From Fuerstiella sp. (GTDB lineage Bacteria > Planctomycetota > Planctomycetia > Planctomycetales > Planctomycetaceae), in the NCBI GenBank assembly GCA_029245955.1, contig JAQWOH010000019.1:62001-126000 (forward strand): DNA of 64,000 bases, written 5' to 3'. Under the pieces are notes generated by a model. It was not told the origin of the DNA and did not search any database. It saw nothing but the letters and a program-made list of their open reading frames with translations. This document shows positions 7,521 through 16,177 of the stretch, in pieces; the stretch's first letter is position 1, and each line of letters begins with the position of its first letter. The position numbers and the translations under genes were made by a program.

Positions 7521-10253
7521 TTAACCAGCTTCGACAGCAGCCTGAGCCGCAGCGAGCCTGGCGATTGGAATTCGACGTGGACTGCAACTGACGTAGTTCA
7601 AGCCGATTTCGTGGCAGAAGTACACAGATTTCGGATCACCACCGTGTTCGCCACAGATGCCGATCTTCAACTCAGGTCGAGTTTCACGACCATCCGCCAC
7701 GGCAATCTTCATCAGGCGACCAATACCAGTCTGGTCGACCGTCTGGAACGGGTCGGCCGGCATGATGTCATTTTCGGTGTAATACCCGATAAAGCCCTTA
7801 TAGTCGTCTCGGCTGATACCAAGTCCAGTCTGAGTCAGGTCATTGGTGCCGAAGCTGAAGAACTCTGCGGTCTCAGCGATTTCACCAGCAGTTAATGCCG
7901 CTCGAGGAATTTCGATCATCGTGCCGGTCATGAAGTCAATCGTCAGGCCCTGTTCTTCAAACACCTTCGCAGCGGTATCCTTGATGATCGCCGTCTGGTT
8001 ATCCACTTCAGCCTTGTAGCCGGCCAGCGGGATCATAATTTCAGGATGGCACTCGATGCCTTCCTTCTTCAATGCACAAGCTGCCTCAAGAATCGCCCGA
8101 GCCTGCATCGCCGTGATCTCAGGGTAAACGATTCCCAGACGACAACCGCGATGACCGAGCATGGGGTTGGATTCAACCAACTCGGCAACTCGACGCTTCA
8201 CGTCATCTTCCGTTACACCGAAAGTTGATGCCAGTTTACCGGCCAAAGCCGGATCCTCGTGCATGTGATGTTCTGACAGAAACTCATGCAGAGGTGGATC
8301 CAGCAGGCGAACGGTAACAGCTTTGTCGCCCATGGTCCTGAACAGGTGAGTGAAGTCATCACGCTGGAAGTTGATCAGCTTGGCCAGAGCGGCTTCGCGA
8401 TCGGCTTTCGCTGTGGCAAAAATCATCTCACGCATTTCGTCCAGATGATCAAAGAACATGTGTTCTGTCCGACACAACCCGACGCCTTCGGCACCCAGTT
8501 GAATCGATACTTCTGCATCGTGAGATTCCGTGTTGGCTCGCACGTTCAACGTTCGATGTTCGTCCGCCCATGCCATCAACTGAGCGTAACGTTGGAAGAC
8601 TTCTGATTCTTCCGGCTTCTTGTTGCCAGTCAGAACCTCCATGACTTCCGAAGGACTGGTTTCAATCTTGCCCGTGAAGACTTCACCGCTGAAGCCGTCT
8701 ATCGACATCCAGTCGCCTTCCTTCAGCACAATGTCACCGACCGTAACGGTGCCGGCTTCGTAATCGATATTCAGAGCGTCGCAACCGCAGACGCAGGTTT
8801 TTCCCATCTGGCGAGAAACTAAAGCCGCATGAGACGATGCTCCGCCGAAGGCGGTCAGAATGCCGTTGGCAACCTTCATGCCCCGCAGATCTTCCGGGCT
8901 GGTTTCTTTGCGAACCAGAACCAGCTGCAGGTCATTGTCAGCATTCCACTTTTCTTCGGCATCCGAAGCATGGAACACAATCTGCCCCGTAGCTGCACCA
9001 GGACCGGCGTTGATGCCTTTGGCCAGCAGACGGTTATCGCCTTCGGCCTTTTTCTTGTCAGCCGCATCAAAAATCGGCTGCAGCAGCTGATTCAGATCGT
9101 CGGCGGGAATGCGTCGTTTTTCCAGAGCCGTTTTGGAGTCAATGAGTCCTTCGTTGACCAGATCCACCGCAATTCGAACTGCGGCAAATCCCGTTCGCTT
9201 GGCATTACGAGTCTGCAGCATCCAGACTTTGCCGTTTTCGACGGTAAATTCGATGTCCTGCACATCTTTGTAGTGTTGTTCCAGAGTTTTGCCGATGTTG
9301 GTCAGCTGCTCGAACGCCTCCGGCTTGTCAATGTGCAGTGTTTCTTCGACTCGCTTCGGAGTTCGCGTACCGGCAACAACGTCTTCACCCTGAGCATTGA
9401 TCAGGTAGTCACCGCAGAAGCCCGGTGTTCCGTCCGAGCAGTTTCGCGTCAGGCCAACACCCGTGGCACATTCGTCACCAAGATTGCCGAAGACCATTGC
9501 CTGAACGTTGGTCGCGGTCCCCCACGAGTGAGGAATGCCGTACTGGCGACGGTATACCATCGCTCGGTCATTCATCCAGCTGCCGAAGACAGCTCCAATG
9601 CACCCCCACAGCTGTTCCATCGGATCTTCCGGGAAGTCGATGCCGGCTTCATTCTTGATCACAGCTTTGAAGTCGACAACAATCTGCCGCAGCGCTTCGA
9701 CACTCAGATCACTTTCATGTTCTGCCCCGACAGCTTCACGTGCCTTTTCAAGAATATCTTCGAAGTGGTCAGGATCATTCTTGTCTTCAGGCTTCAGACC
9801 CAGAACGACATCACCATACATTTGAATCAGTCGACGATAACTGTCCCATGCAAAATGCTCGTTGCCGGACTGCTTGATCAGCGCCTGAACAACTTCTTCG
9901 TTGATGCCGATATTGAGGACAGTGTCCATCATGCCTGGCATGGATTCCCGAGCACCCGATCGACAACTCAACAGCAATGGGTTCTCCGGATCGCCGTACT
10001 TCTTACCCATCACGTCTTCCGCGTTCTTAATCGCGGCGTTGACCTGATCCGCCAGTTCTGCCGGAAAAGTTCGGTCGTTTTTGTAGAAAGCGGTGCAGAC
10101 TTCGGTGGTGATGGTAAAACCGGCTGGTACCGGAAGACCGATACGGCTCATTTCTGCCAGGTTGGCCCCTTTGCCGCCGAGCAGTGCTTTCTGGGTAGTA
10201 TTGCCGTCTGCCTTGCCATCGCCGAATGTGTAAACGTACTTCGTGTCTGCCAT
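7521..10253 (-). CDS. ppdK: Pyruvate, phosphate dikinase
   Basis: This cytoplasmic enzyme interconverts pyruvate + ATP + phosphate and phosphoenolpyruvate + AMP + diphosphate, linking glycolysis and gluconeogenesis. The 910-residue product has the usual length and domain order. The N-terminal ATP-binding domain shows 'GGKGANLAEM' and 'SCRSGARESMPGMMDT'. The central swivelling domain carries the phosphorylated histidine in 'GGASSHAALVSRQMG'. The C-terminal PEP/pyruvate barrel has 'SFGTNDLTQTGLGISRDD' and the catalytic cysteine in 'GICGEHGGDP'. I chose the ATG at 10253 because the product then begins 'MADTKYVYTFGDG', the normal family start, with GAGGT about 13 bases upstream. An in-frame ATG 13 codons earlier (10292) is possible. 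It is divergent from aroH and has its own terminator. Confidence 0.95.
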   Translation of the reverse strand: MADTKYVYTFGDGKADGNTTQKALLGGKGANLAEMSRIGLPVPAGFTITTEVCTAFYKNDRTFPAELADQVNAAIKNAEDVMGKKYGDPENPLLLSCRSGARESMPGMMDTVLNIGINEEVVQALIKQSGNEHFAWDSYRRLIQMYGDVVLGLKPEDKNDPDHFEDILEKAREAVGAEHESDLSVEALRQIVVDFKAVIKNEAGIDFPEDPMEQLWGCIGAVFGSWMNDRAMVYRRQYGIPHSWGTATNVQAMVFGNLGDECATGVGLTRNCSDGTPGFCGDYLINAQGEDVVAGTRTPKRVEETLHIDKPEAFEQLTNIGKTLEQHYKDVQDIEFTVENGKVWMLQTRNAKRTGFAAVRIAVDLVNEGLIDSKTALEKRRIPADDLNQLLQPIFDAADKKKAEGDNRLLAKGINAGPGAATGQIVFHASDAEEKWNADNDLQLVLVRKETSPEDLRGMKVANGILTAFGGASSHAALVSRQMGKTCVCGCDALNIDYEAGTVTVGDIVLKEGDWMSIDGFSGEVFTGKIETSPSEVMEVLTGNKKPEESEVFQRYAQLMAWADEHRTLNVRANTESHDAEVSIQLGAEGVGLCRTEHMFFDHLDEMREMIFATAKADREAALAKLINFQRDDFTHLFRTMGDKAVTVRLLDPPLHEFLSEHHMHEDPALAGKLASTFGVTEDDVKRRVAELVESNPMLGHRGCRLGIVYPEITAMQARAILEAACALKKEGIECHPEIMIPLAGYKAEVDNQTAIIKDTAAKVFEEQGLTIDFMTGTMIEIPRAALTAGEIAETAEFFSFGTNDLTQTGLGISRDDYKGFIGYYTENDIMPADPFQTVDQTGIGRLMKIAVADGRETRPELKIGICGEHGGDPKSVYFCHEIGLNYVSCSPRRIPIARLAAAQAAVEAG

Positions 10254-10779
10254 TTTGGGTTGGACCTCGTCAGGTAGTGTCGTGGTGATCACGACGAGAA
10301 TGTGGCGTCGAGAAATGACGCGCAGGATGCCCCAAGCTGTTTACGATTAACAACTTGGGGATTCTGGATAGAACGAACTACCGCCAGCGCGCAACTAAGG
10401 CTGCACCAGACCGGCGTTCAAACGAGCGAACACGTTAACAGTGGGTCCAACAAACTTCAAGCACTTCAAAAAGTGACCAGAAACGAGAGAAAATGCTGAT
10501 TTCAACGAGATTCTGAGCCAGGCACACAAAACGCTCTTGCGAGGCAGAGACTCTTCGGCAGAATGGAGCGTTGAACACTTGGTCTGAGGCCAACTCCGAC
10601 CTTAAAAAGATCGTGTGTGAAAAGCATCAACGCCACAGGAAAACGTGCTCAGTGGGAAGCACCAGATCAGGTGAACACGGGCATAGGCCTCTTCCGATTC
10701 TGTGGAGAGCAGACTTGTGCACGATAAAGTTCGACTGGGATAAGTCCGGCTAGGGAATTCGAATTCGGAGCGGTTTCAT
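10254..10779. promoter_or_regulatory. Divergent intergenic region, ppdK / aroH
   Basis: These 526 bp separate two divergent genes and must hold both promoters and the ppdK leader. No open frame here resembles a protein, and I see no tRNA or clear riboswitch. No confident -35/-10 pair could be picked by eye. Confidence 0.4.
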
Positions 10780-11151
10780 ATGTCAGTGCGCGGCATCCGA
10801 GGAGCAACCTCCGTCGACGCTGATGTGCCGGAGCAAATCCGAGAAGCCACTCGGGAATTGATCGAAGAAATCCTGAAGCGTAACGAAATCACGGATTTCG
10901 ACGATGTGATTTCCGCTGTCTTCACGACCACCCAGGATCTGGTGTCCGCGTTTCCTGCCGAGGCCGCTCGCCACATCGGAATGACGACGGTCCCGCTACT
11001 GTGTGCCCTGGAAATTCCCGTTGCAGGATCGATGCAGAAATGCATCCGCATTCTTCTGCACGTGAACAGCGAACGAAAACCTGCAGAAATTGAACACGTA
11101 TATCTGCGTGAAGCCGAGAAACTGCGACCGGACATGAAGAGCGCTCAGTAG
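10780..11151 (+). CDS. aroH: Chorismate mutase, AroH type
   Basis: This is a 123-residue monofunctional chorismate mutase of the trimeric AroH class. It converts chorismate to prephenate, the branch point to phenylalanine and tyrosine. The product aligns without gaps in numbering to the Bacillus subtilis enzyme as I remember it. Active-site residues Arg7 ('RGIRGAT'), Cys75, Glu78 ('CALEIPV'), Arg90 ('CIRILLHVN'), Tyr108 ('EHVYLREA') and Arg116 ('LRPD') are all present at the same positions. The length is that of the family. It is not fused to DAHP synthase or prephenate dehydratase. It is divergent from ppdK, which can supply the aromatic-pathway precursor PEP, though functional coupling is only an inference. 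Confidence 0.93.
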   Translation: MSVRGIRGATSVDADVPEQIREATRELIEEILKRNEITDFDDVISAVFTTTQDLVSAFPAEAARHIGMTTVPLLCALEIPVAGSMQKCIRILLHVNSERKPAEIEHVYLREAEKLRPDMKSAQ

Positions 11152-11170
11152 CTCTGGAACGTTCCCCGAA

Positions 11171-11222
11171 ACGAATTCGCAATCCGGTCCCGAGCTGACC
11201 TCAATCCGAATTGCGGATTCGT
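11171..11222. terminator. Hairpin between convergent aroH and XylR-like gene
   Basis: A 13-bp inverted repeat (11171-11183 with 11210-11222) pairs except for one G-U position and has a 26-base loop. It lies 20 bases past the aroH stop, between two convergent genes, and may end transcription. There is no clear U-tract on either side, so confidence is modest. Confidence 0.4.
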
Positions 11223-11321
11223 CGAACAAGACGCCTTTCTAACAAGCAGGTTACGCCGATCGCCCCGGATCGAATGGCACAAGCGAAACTCCAGGTGGTG
11301 CGACTTGAACCAGCGATCAGC

Positions 11322-12542
11322 CTAAATTTCATGTGATTTCATTCTTCTTCGGTATTCTCCGGGCGTCTCGCCGATCTCTCGCTTGAAAACTGCGATTAGC
11401 CTTTCTTTGTGACTGTATCCGCCCAATGGTGCGATTTGTTCGAGTGTCATGTCCGTCTCCCGCAGCAGTTGTTTAACTCTGGTGATTTGCGCTGCGGTGA
11501 TCTCTTCATGAGGTGTACGGTTCAGCTCGCTGCGGAAGCGGCGTTCAAGTTGTCGGCGCGACAGTGATGTGAATCCGGCAACGTCGCTCACATCGATGCC
11601 GTCACATGCATGTTCGCGGATGAATCGACATACGCGGGCGAGTTCACGATCCTCAACCGCAATGACCTGTGTGGACATTCGCTGAACCACGGCCGTCGGC
11701 GGAATATATTCGACAGACGTGAGTGCCGGTTTGCCATTCATCATTGCATCAAGAATTTCCGCTGCTCTGTAGCCCACGCGTTCTGCATCAGGCCGAATGC
11801 TGGAAAGTGGTGGGTCGCTCAGCGGACAGATTGTGTCATCGTTATCCACCCCAATCACACCAATGTCGTCGGGCACGGCAAGGTTCAGTCCCCGGCACGC
11901 GTTCAGAACCTGCTGCCCTCTGATATCGTTGCAAACAAGCATCCCTGTTGGCGGCGCGAGTGAAGTAAGCCATGTGGACATCACTTCCACGTCGATCGCT
12001 CCTGACTGTTCGATGCTGGATAGCGTCGCGTCGCACTTTCCGGGTGTATCGTAGACCGACAACGGGCATCCCGCGTCGGCGACGAGCTCGCGAAAGAAGC
12101 GAAGGCGAACCTCTGAGAAATGGGCAAACTGAAAACCACAAAAGGCAAAGCGACGGAATCCACGATCCCAGAGGTGCTCAAATGCCAGTTCAGCGACGTA
12201 CCGATCATTAGTCTCTACTTGGGGGATGCCGATGAAACTCTGACTACACCGGACATCGACGATTGGAATGCCTAACTGACAAAGCGGATCGATTGTGCGT
12301 GTGTCGACTCGCGCGATGACGCCGTGGACCGCGGACTGTTTCATCCACTCAGGCAGAAGAACATCGATGGTCATTTCCTGATGCAGCAATGACCAATCGC
12401 TGCGTTGTCGGGCAAAATTCGCTATTCCTCGCAATAGGTCGCGCCCATACGAGCGCGATGTTTCGACAAGCAAGGCGACTTTTCGGCGAGTTTTGACTTT
12501 AGGCGGCATCAGCAAACACCATTCCCGCGTGTCGCAAATCAT
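11322..12542 (-). CDS. XylR-like transcriptional regulator (LacI-type sensor + AraC HTH)
   Basis: The 406-residue protein has an N-terminal sugar-binding domain of the LacI/periplasmic-binding type (about residues 20-290; 'KVALLVETSRSYGRDLLRGI', 'GMLVCNDIRGQQVLNACR', 'DDIGVIGVDNDD'). A C-terminal AraC-family double helix-turn-helix follows (about 300-400; 'GFTSLSRRQLERRFRSEL', 'PLGGYSHKERLIAVFKREIG'). This layout matches E. coli XylR and many planctomycete regulators. It is expected to bind DNA in response to a sugar or sugar derivative. The gene is divergent from the PSCyt1/DUF1501 pair with 113 bp between them, so that pair is its likely target. The ATG at 12542 has GGGGAG just upstream; an ATG at 12509 ('MPPKVKTRRKVALL') is an equally plausible start. 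Confidence 0.88.
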   Translation of the reverse strand: MICDTREWCLLMPPKVKTRRKVALLVETSRSYGRDLLRGIANFARQRSDWSLLHQEMTIDVLLPEWMKQSAVHGVIARVDTRTIDPLCQLGIPIVDVRCSQSFIGIPQVETNDRYVAELAFEHLWDRGFRRFAFCGFQFAHFSEVRLRFFRELVADAGCPLSVYDTPGKCDATLSSIEQSGAIDVEVMSTWLTSLAPPTGMLVCNDIRGQQVLNACRGLNLAVPDDIGVIGVDNDDTICPLSDPPLSSIRPDAERVGYRAAEILDAMMNGKPALTSVEYIPPTAVVQRMSTQVIAVEDRELARVCRFIREHACDGIDVSDVAGFTSLSRRQLERRFRSELNRTPHEEITAAQITRVKQLLRETDMTLEQIAPLGGYSHKERLIAVFKREIGETPGEYRRRMKSHEI

Positions 12543-12655
12543 TACTCCCCGTGTCGCATATTATCCTCGACAAGCGGCCCATAGAAGCAATAATCGGATG
12601 ACTGGGTGATTCCCGGCTGTATTTAGGGTGTCGCAGTTCATTCGGTCAAGACACG
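12543..12655. promoter_or_regulatory. Divergent promoter/operator region for XylR-like regulator and PSCyt1 gene
   Basis: These 113 bp lie between divergent start codons and are the natural site for the regulator's operator. I found no clean palindrome by eye, so no operator is claimed. Confidence 0.35.
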
Positions 12656-15600
12656 ATGATAGATTTCCGACTGTTCCTCATCTTCTTCCTCATGCCCTTC
12701 TGTCTTGCTGCGTTTGCGAGTGTGTCGACGCACGCCGACGAGCGCACGCCGACGACGGCGCAGCTGGAGTTCTTTGAAAAACAGGTGCGGCCTTTGCTCG
12801 CGAAGCATTGCTACCAATGCCACAGCGCGAATGCCAAGCGTATTGAAGCGAAGCTGCGACTGGACAGCCTGGCGGCTCAGCTGCGCGGTGGCGACTCCGG
12901 CACGGTCATTGTTCCGGGAGACGCCGACAGCAGTCTGCTGATTCAAGCCGTGCGATATGAGTCATACCAGATGCCGCCGAAGAGCAAGTTGCCCGCCAGG
13001 GATGTTGACACACTTGTGCGCTGGGTCGACATGGGAGCACCGTGGCCGAAGGAGAACGCTCCGACTGCCAACAAACTTCAGGATTCATTTGATCTGCAGA
13101 AGCGGATGTCGGAGTTCTGGGTCTGGCAGCCGATCACCGCTACTGCCCCGCCCACCGTCGACGATCCAGCCTGGCCCCGGAATGATGTTGATAACTACAT
13201 ACTTGCCGGTCTTGAGAGTGCCGGACTGAAACCGTCAGGTGATGCCGATCGAACGGCTCTGCTGCGTCGGCTTTATTTCGATCTGACCGGATTGCCGCCA
13301 ACACCGGAAGAAGTTGAAGCGTTCGTCGCGGACAAAGCCCCGGGAGCTGCAACCAGACTCGTTGACAAGCTGCTTGACTCGCCGCATTTCGGAGAACGAT
13401 GGGGAAGGTACTGGCTGGATCTGGTGCGCTATGCAGAATCCCGCGGGCATGAATTCGACAACGATACGCCGAATGCCTTTCAGTATCGCGACTATGTCAT
13501 CCGTGCGTTAAACGCTGACGTGCCTTACGACCAGTTTGTTCGCGAACACATTGCTGGAGATCTGTTGCCGCACCCGCGTCTGCATCCCACAAAAGAGTTC
13601 AACGAATCGGTACTTGGCACGGGCTTCTGGTTCCTGGGGGAATGGGTTCACTCACCAGTGGATATCCGCAAGGACGAAGCCGATCGCTTTGACAATATGC
13701 TCGACGTGATGTCCAAGACGTTTCTGGGTGTAACGGTGGCCTGTGCAAGGTGCCACGATCACAAGTTCGACGCCATCCCGACAGCTGATTACTACTCGTT
13801 GTCCGGTTTTCTGCAAAGTAGTGACTATCGGCAGGTGCGGTTCGAGTCGATAGAACAGAACCGGCGTGTCGCCGATCAGCTGGCTCAGATCGACGGAAAG
13901 TATCAGCGCAGGATTTCCAGTCTGCTTAAAAGCTACGATGTCCGGCGGCCGCAGCAGACCAGCTACCAGGTTGATAAAGCCATCGTCGTTGACTTCGGAA
14001 ACATCCCGCACAGTCAGTACCTGCAGGATGGATTTATCTTCGGTCGTTCAGCGCAGCGTGAAGGTCTGGCATATCCTGAAGCAGGAACGGAACCCACTGT
14101 CAGAATTGCGAGGTTTGGGGCCGCCGTTAGTGATTCGATCTGGTCGGGCCTGATGTCGATCACCGAAGGCACTGTTCAAAACCGAAGTTCAGTTGCGAAA
14201 CTTCCGAAGAGCGGACGCACGCTGCGTTCACCAACGTTCGAGTTAAAACACGGAAGAGTCAGTTGTCTGGTTGACGGAGTCGGACATATTGTCGCCTGTG
14301 TCGATTCGCATCGGCTTATCGCAGGGCCACTTCACGGAGAGACGATCAGGCCCATCAAAGCCAGCGACCGCTGGGTCACTTTGAACTTAGCACGATACGT
14401 CGGGCACCGTCTGCATCTTGAGTTTGTTCCGGCGGTAAACGCTCAGCTGTCAGTCCGCATGGTGACTCAGGGACTGGACGCGGAGGGGCTGACTGATCTG
14501 GATCGCCGACTGGCTGCCTCAGACAGTCAGTACGAAGATTACGCTCAGGCCGCCGAAGAGATCCTGAATGGAAGCACTCAGTTTCAGGAGCGTGTCTTTG
14601 CTGACTTTGAGTCCGGGACTTACGACGGGTGGACTGTGACCGGCGAGGCGTTCGGGGAAATACCGCAAACACTGAAGACGATTGCCGAGTACCAGGGTCG
14701 CATAAACGGCCAGGGCACATACTTCGTCAATTCCCACAACATTCGACATGGCGGAGACGTTCGGCGCGCAGACAACCTGACAGGAACATTGACATCCTCG
14801 GAATTCACCATCGACTTTGATGCGATCGAGTTTCTTGTGGGCGGCGGAGCTCATCAGGGTGCAACGTGCGTCAATCTGGTTATTGACGGTAAGGTGGTTC
14901 GGTCAGTCACGGGTCAGAACAACAATCAGATGTCGATCAACAACTGGAATGTGCGGCCTTTTTCCGGCAGCAAGGCAAGGATTCAGGTCGTCGATAACCA
15001 CACGACCGGCTGGGGAAATATCGGCATTGATCACATAATCTTTCGGAAGGCCGTCGCGAAACCGGGTGGCAAATCAGAGCCGCACATAATCATTCAGGAG
15101 TGGCAACGGGAACGGCAGCAAACTGGAACACAGATTGTCCGCAGGTCGCGGGTGGCTCCGGCCATGATGGATGGCACAGGCGAAGACGATCGAATACTGA
15201 TCCGCGGTGATTCACGCAAACCCGGCAATGTTGAACCGCGACATTTCCTGACGGCAGTCTCAGGGCATTCGCCAATTCCGATTCCATCGGGAAGCGGTCG
15301 ACTGGGACTGGCTCAGCAGATCAATGACCCGTCGAATCCGTTGACATCCCGTGTGATTGTGAATCGCCTCTGGCACCATCTTATGGGACGGGGAATCGTG
15401 CCGACCGTCGATGACTTCGGAGTTCTTGGGCAACGACCGACACACCCTGAATTACTGGATCATCTGGCAACCCGGTTTCTTTCCGGCGGCCGCAGTATCA
15501 AGCAGCTGATTAAGTACATCGTGCTTTCCCGGACCTATCAAATGTCCAGCCACGCTGGTCAGCAGGCAATGGACGCCGACCCCAAAAACCTGCTATGGCA

Positions 15601-16177
15601 TCACCGACCACCTCGCCGACTGCAGGGCGAAGCCATTCGTGATTCGCTGCTGGCGTTGTCCGGCCGTCTGGACCGAACCGCTTCGGGGCCGCCCGTACCG
15701 ATTCACCTGACACCATTCATGGACGGGCGAGGCCGCCCGAAGAACAGCGGCCCAATGGATGGTGCCGGACGGCGTTCGATCTACATCGCCGTACGTCGCA
15801 ATTTCCTGTCGCCATTCATGCTGACCTTCGACACACCTGTACCATTCAGTTCGATGGGGCGGCGAAACGTGTCCAACGTACCGGCTCAGGCGCTGATCCT
15901 GCTGAACGATCCTCTGGTCGCTGAACTCTCACGCAAGTGGGGCGAACAGGCTCTGCAGAACATACCGGACACCGGTACCACAGGCGTCAAGCAGCGAATT
16001 GCGTGGATGTATCTGTCAGGGTTCGGGCGACGACCGACCGTTGAGGAAAGCCAGGCAGCTGCTGCCTTTCTCATGTCTCAGTCAATCGAACACGACGTCA
16101 CAACTGAAGAGACGGATCTTTGGGCAGACTTTGCTCATGTTCTTATAAATGCCAAGGAGTTCATTTTTCTAAGATGA
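12656..16177 (+). CDS. PSCyt1 / DUF1549 / DUF1553 planctomycete surface protein
   Basis: The 1173-residue exported protein starts with a signal peptide (residues 1-27). A planctomycete cytochrome domain (PSCyt1) follows with a haem-binding CYQCH motif at 52-56. Next is the DUF1549 domain (about 165-370; 'LRRLYFDLTGLPPTPEEV', 'HFGERWGRYWLDLVRYAES') with a second CxxCH ('CARCH', about 362). At about 895-1150 lies the DUF1553 domain ('VNRLWHHLMGRGIVPTVDD', 'LARRFLSGG'-like region and 'IVLSRTYQMSS'). Between about 640 and 810 there is an extra module ('FADFESGTYDGWTVTG', 'INNWNVRPFSGSKARIQVVD') that resembles a carbohydrate-binding/jelly-roll insertion. The role of the family is unknown; polysaccharide degradation or electron transfer has been suggested. 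Its stop overlaps the next start (ATGA at 16174), showing translational coupling to the DUF1501 gene. Confidence 0.9.
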   Translation: MIDFRLFLIFFLMPFCLAAFASVSTHADERTPTTAQLEFFEKQVRPLLAKHCYQCHSANAKRIEAKLRLDSLAAQLRGGDSGTVIVPGDADSSLLIQAVRYESYQMPPKSKLPARDVDTLVRWVDMGAPWPKENAPTANKLQDSFDLQKRMSEFWVWQPITATAPPTVDDPAWPRNDVDNYILAGLESAGLKPSGDADRTALLRRLYFDLTGLPPTPEEVEAFVADKAPGAATRLVDKLLDSPHFGERWGRYWLDLVRYAESRGHEFDNDTPNAFQYRDYVIRALNADVPYDQFVREHIAGDLLPHPRLHPTKEFNESVLGTGFWFLGEWVHSPVDIRKDEADRFDNMLDVMSKTFLGVTVACARCHDHKFDAIPTADYYSLSGFLQSSDYRQVRFESIEQNRRVADQLAQIDGKYQRRISSLLKSYDVRRPQQTSYQVDKAIVVDFGNIPHSQYLQDGFIFGRSAQREGLAYPEAGTEPTVRIARFGAAVSDSIWSGLMSITEGTVQNRSSVAKLPKSGRTLRSPTFELKHGRVSCLVDGVGHIVACVDSHRLIAGPLHGETIRPIKASDRWVTLNLARYVGHRLHLEFVPAVNAQLSVRMVTQGLDAEGLTDLDRRLAASDSQYEDYAQAAEEILNGSTQFQERVFADFESGTYDGWTVTGEAFGEIPQTLKTIAEYQGRINGQGTYFVNSHNIRHGGDVRRADNLTGTLTSSEFTIDFDAIEFLVGGGAHQGATCVNLVIDGKVVRSVTGQNNNQMSINNWNVRPFSGSKARIQVVDNHTTGWGNIGIDHIIFRKAVAKPGGKSEPHIIIQEWQRERQQTGTQIVRRSRVAPAMMDGTGEDDRILIRGDSRKPGNVEPRHFLTAVSGHSPIPIPSGSGRLGLAQQINDPSNPLTSRVIVNRLWHHLMGRGIVPTVDDFGVLGQRPTHPELLDHLATRFLSGGRSIKQLIKYIVLSRTYQMSSHAGQQAMDADPKNLLWHHRPPRRLQGEAIRDSLLALSGRLDRTASGPPVPIHLTPFMDGRGRPKNSGPMDGAGRRSIYIAVRRNFLSPFMLTFDTPVPFSSMGRRNVSNVPAQALILLNDPLVAELSRKWGEQALQNIPDTGTTGVKQRIAWMYLSGFGRRPTVEESQAAAAFLMSQSIEHDVTTEETDLWADFAHVLINAKEFIFLR

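Noticed and set aside
8829..10277. 482-codon plus-strand open frame
   Set aside because: It is fully antisense to ppdK, whose motifs are unmistakable; no protein-like features.
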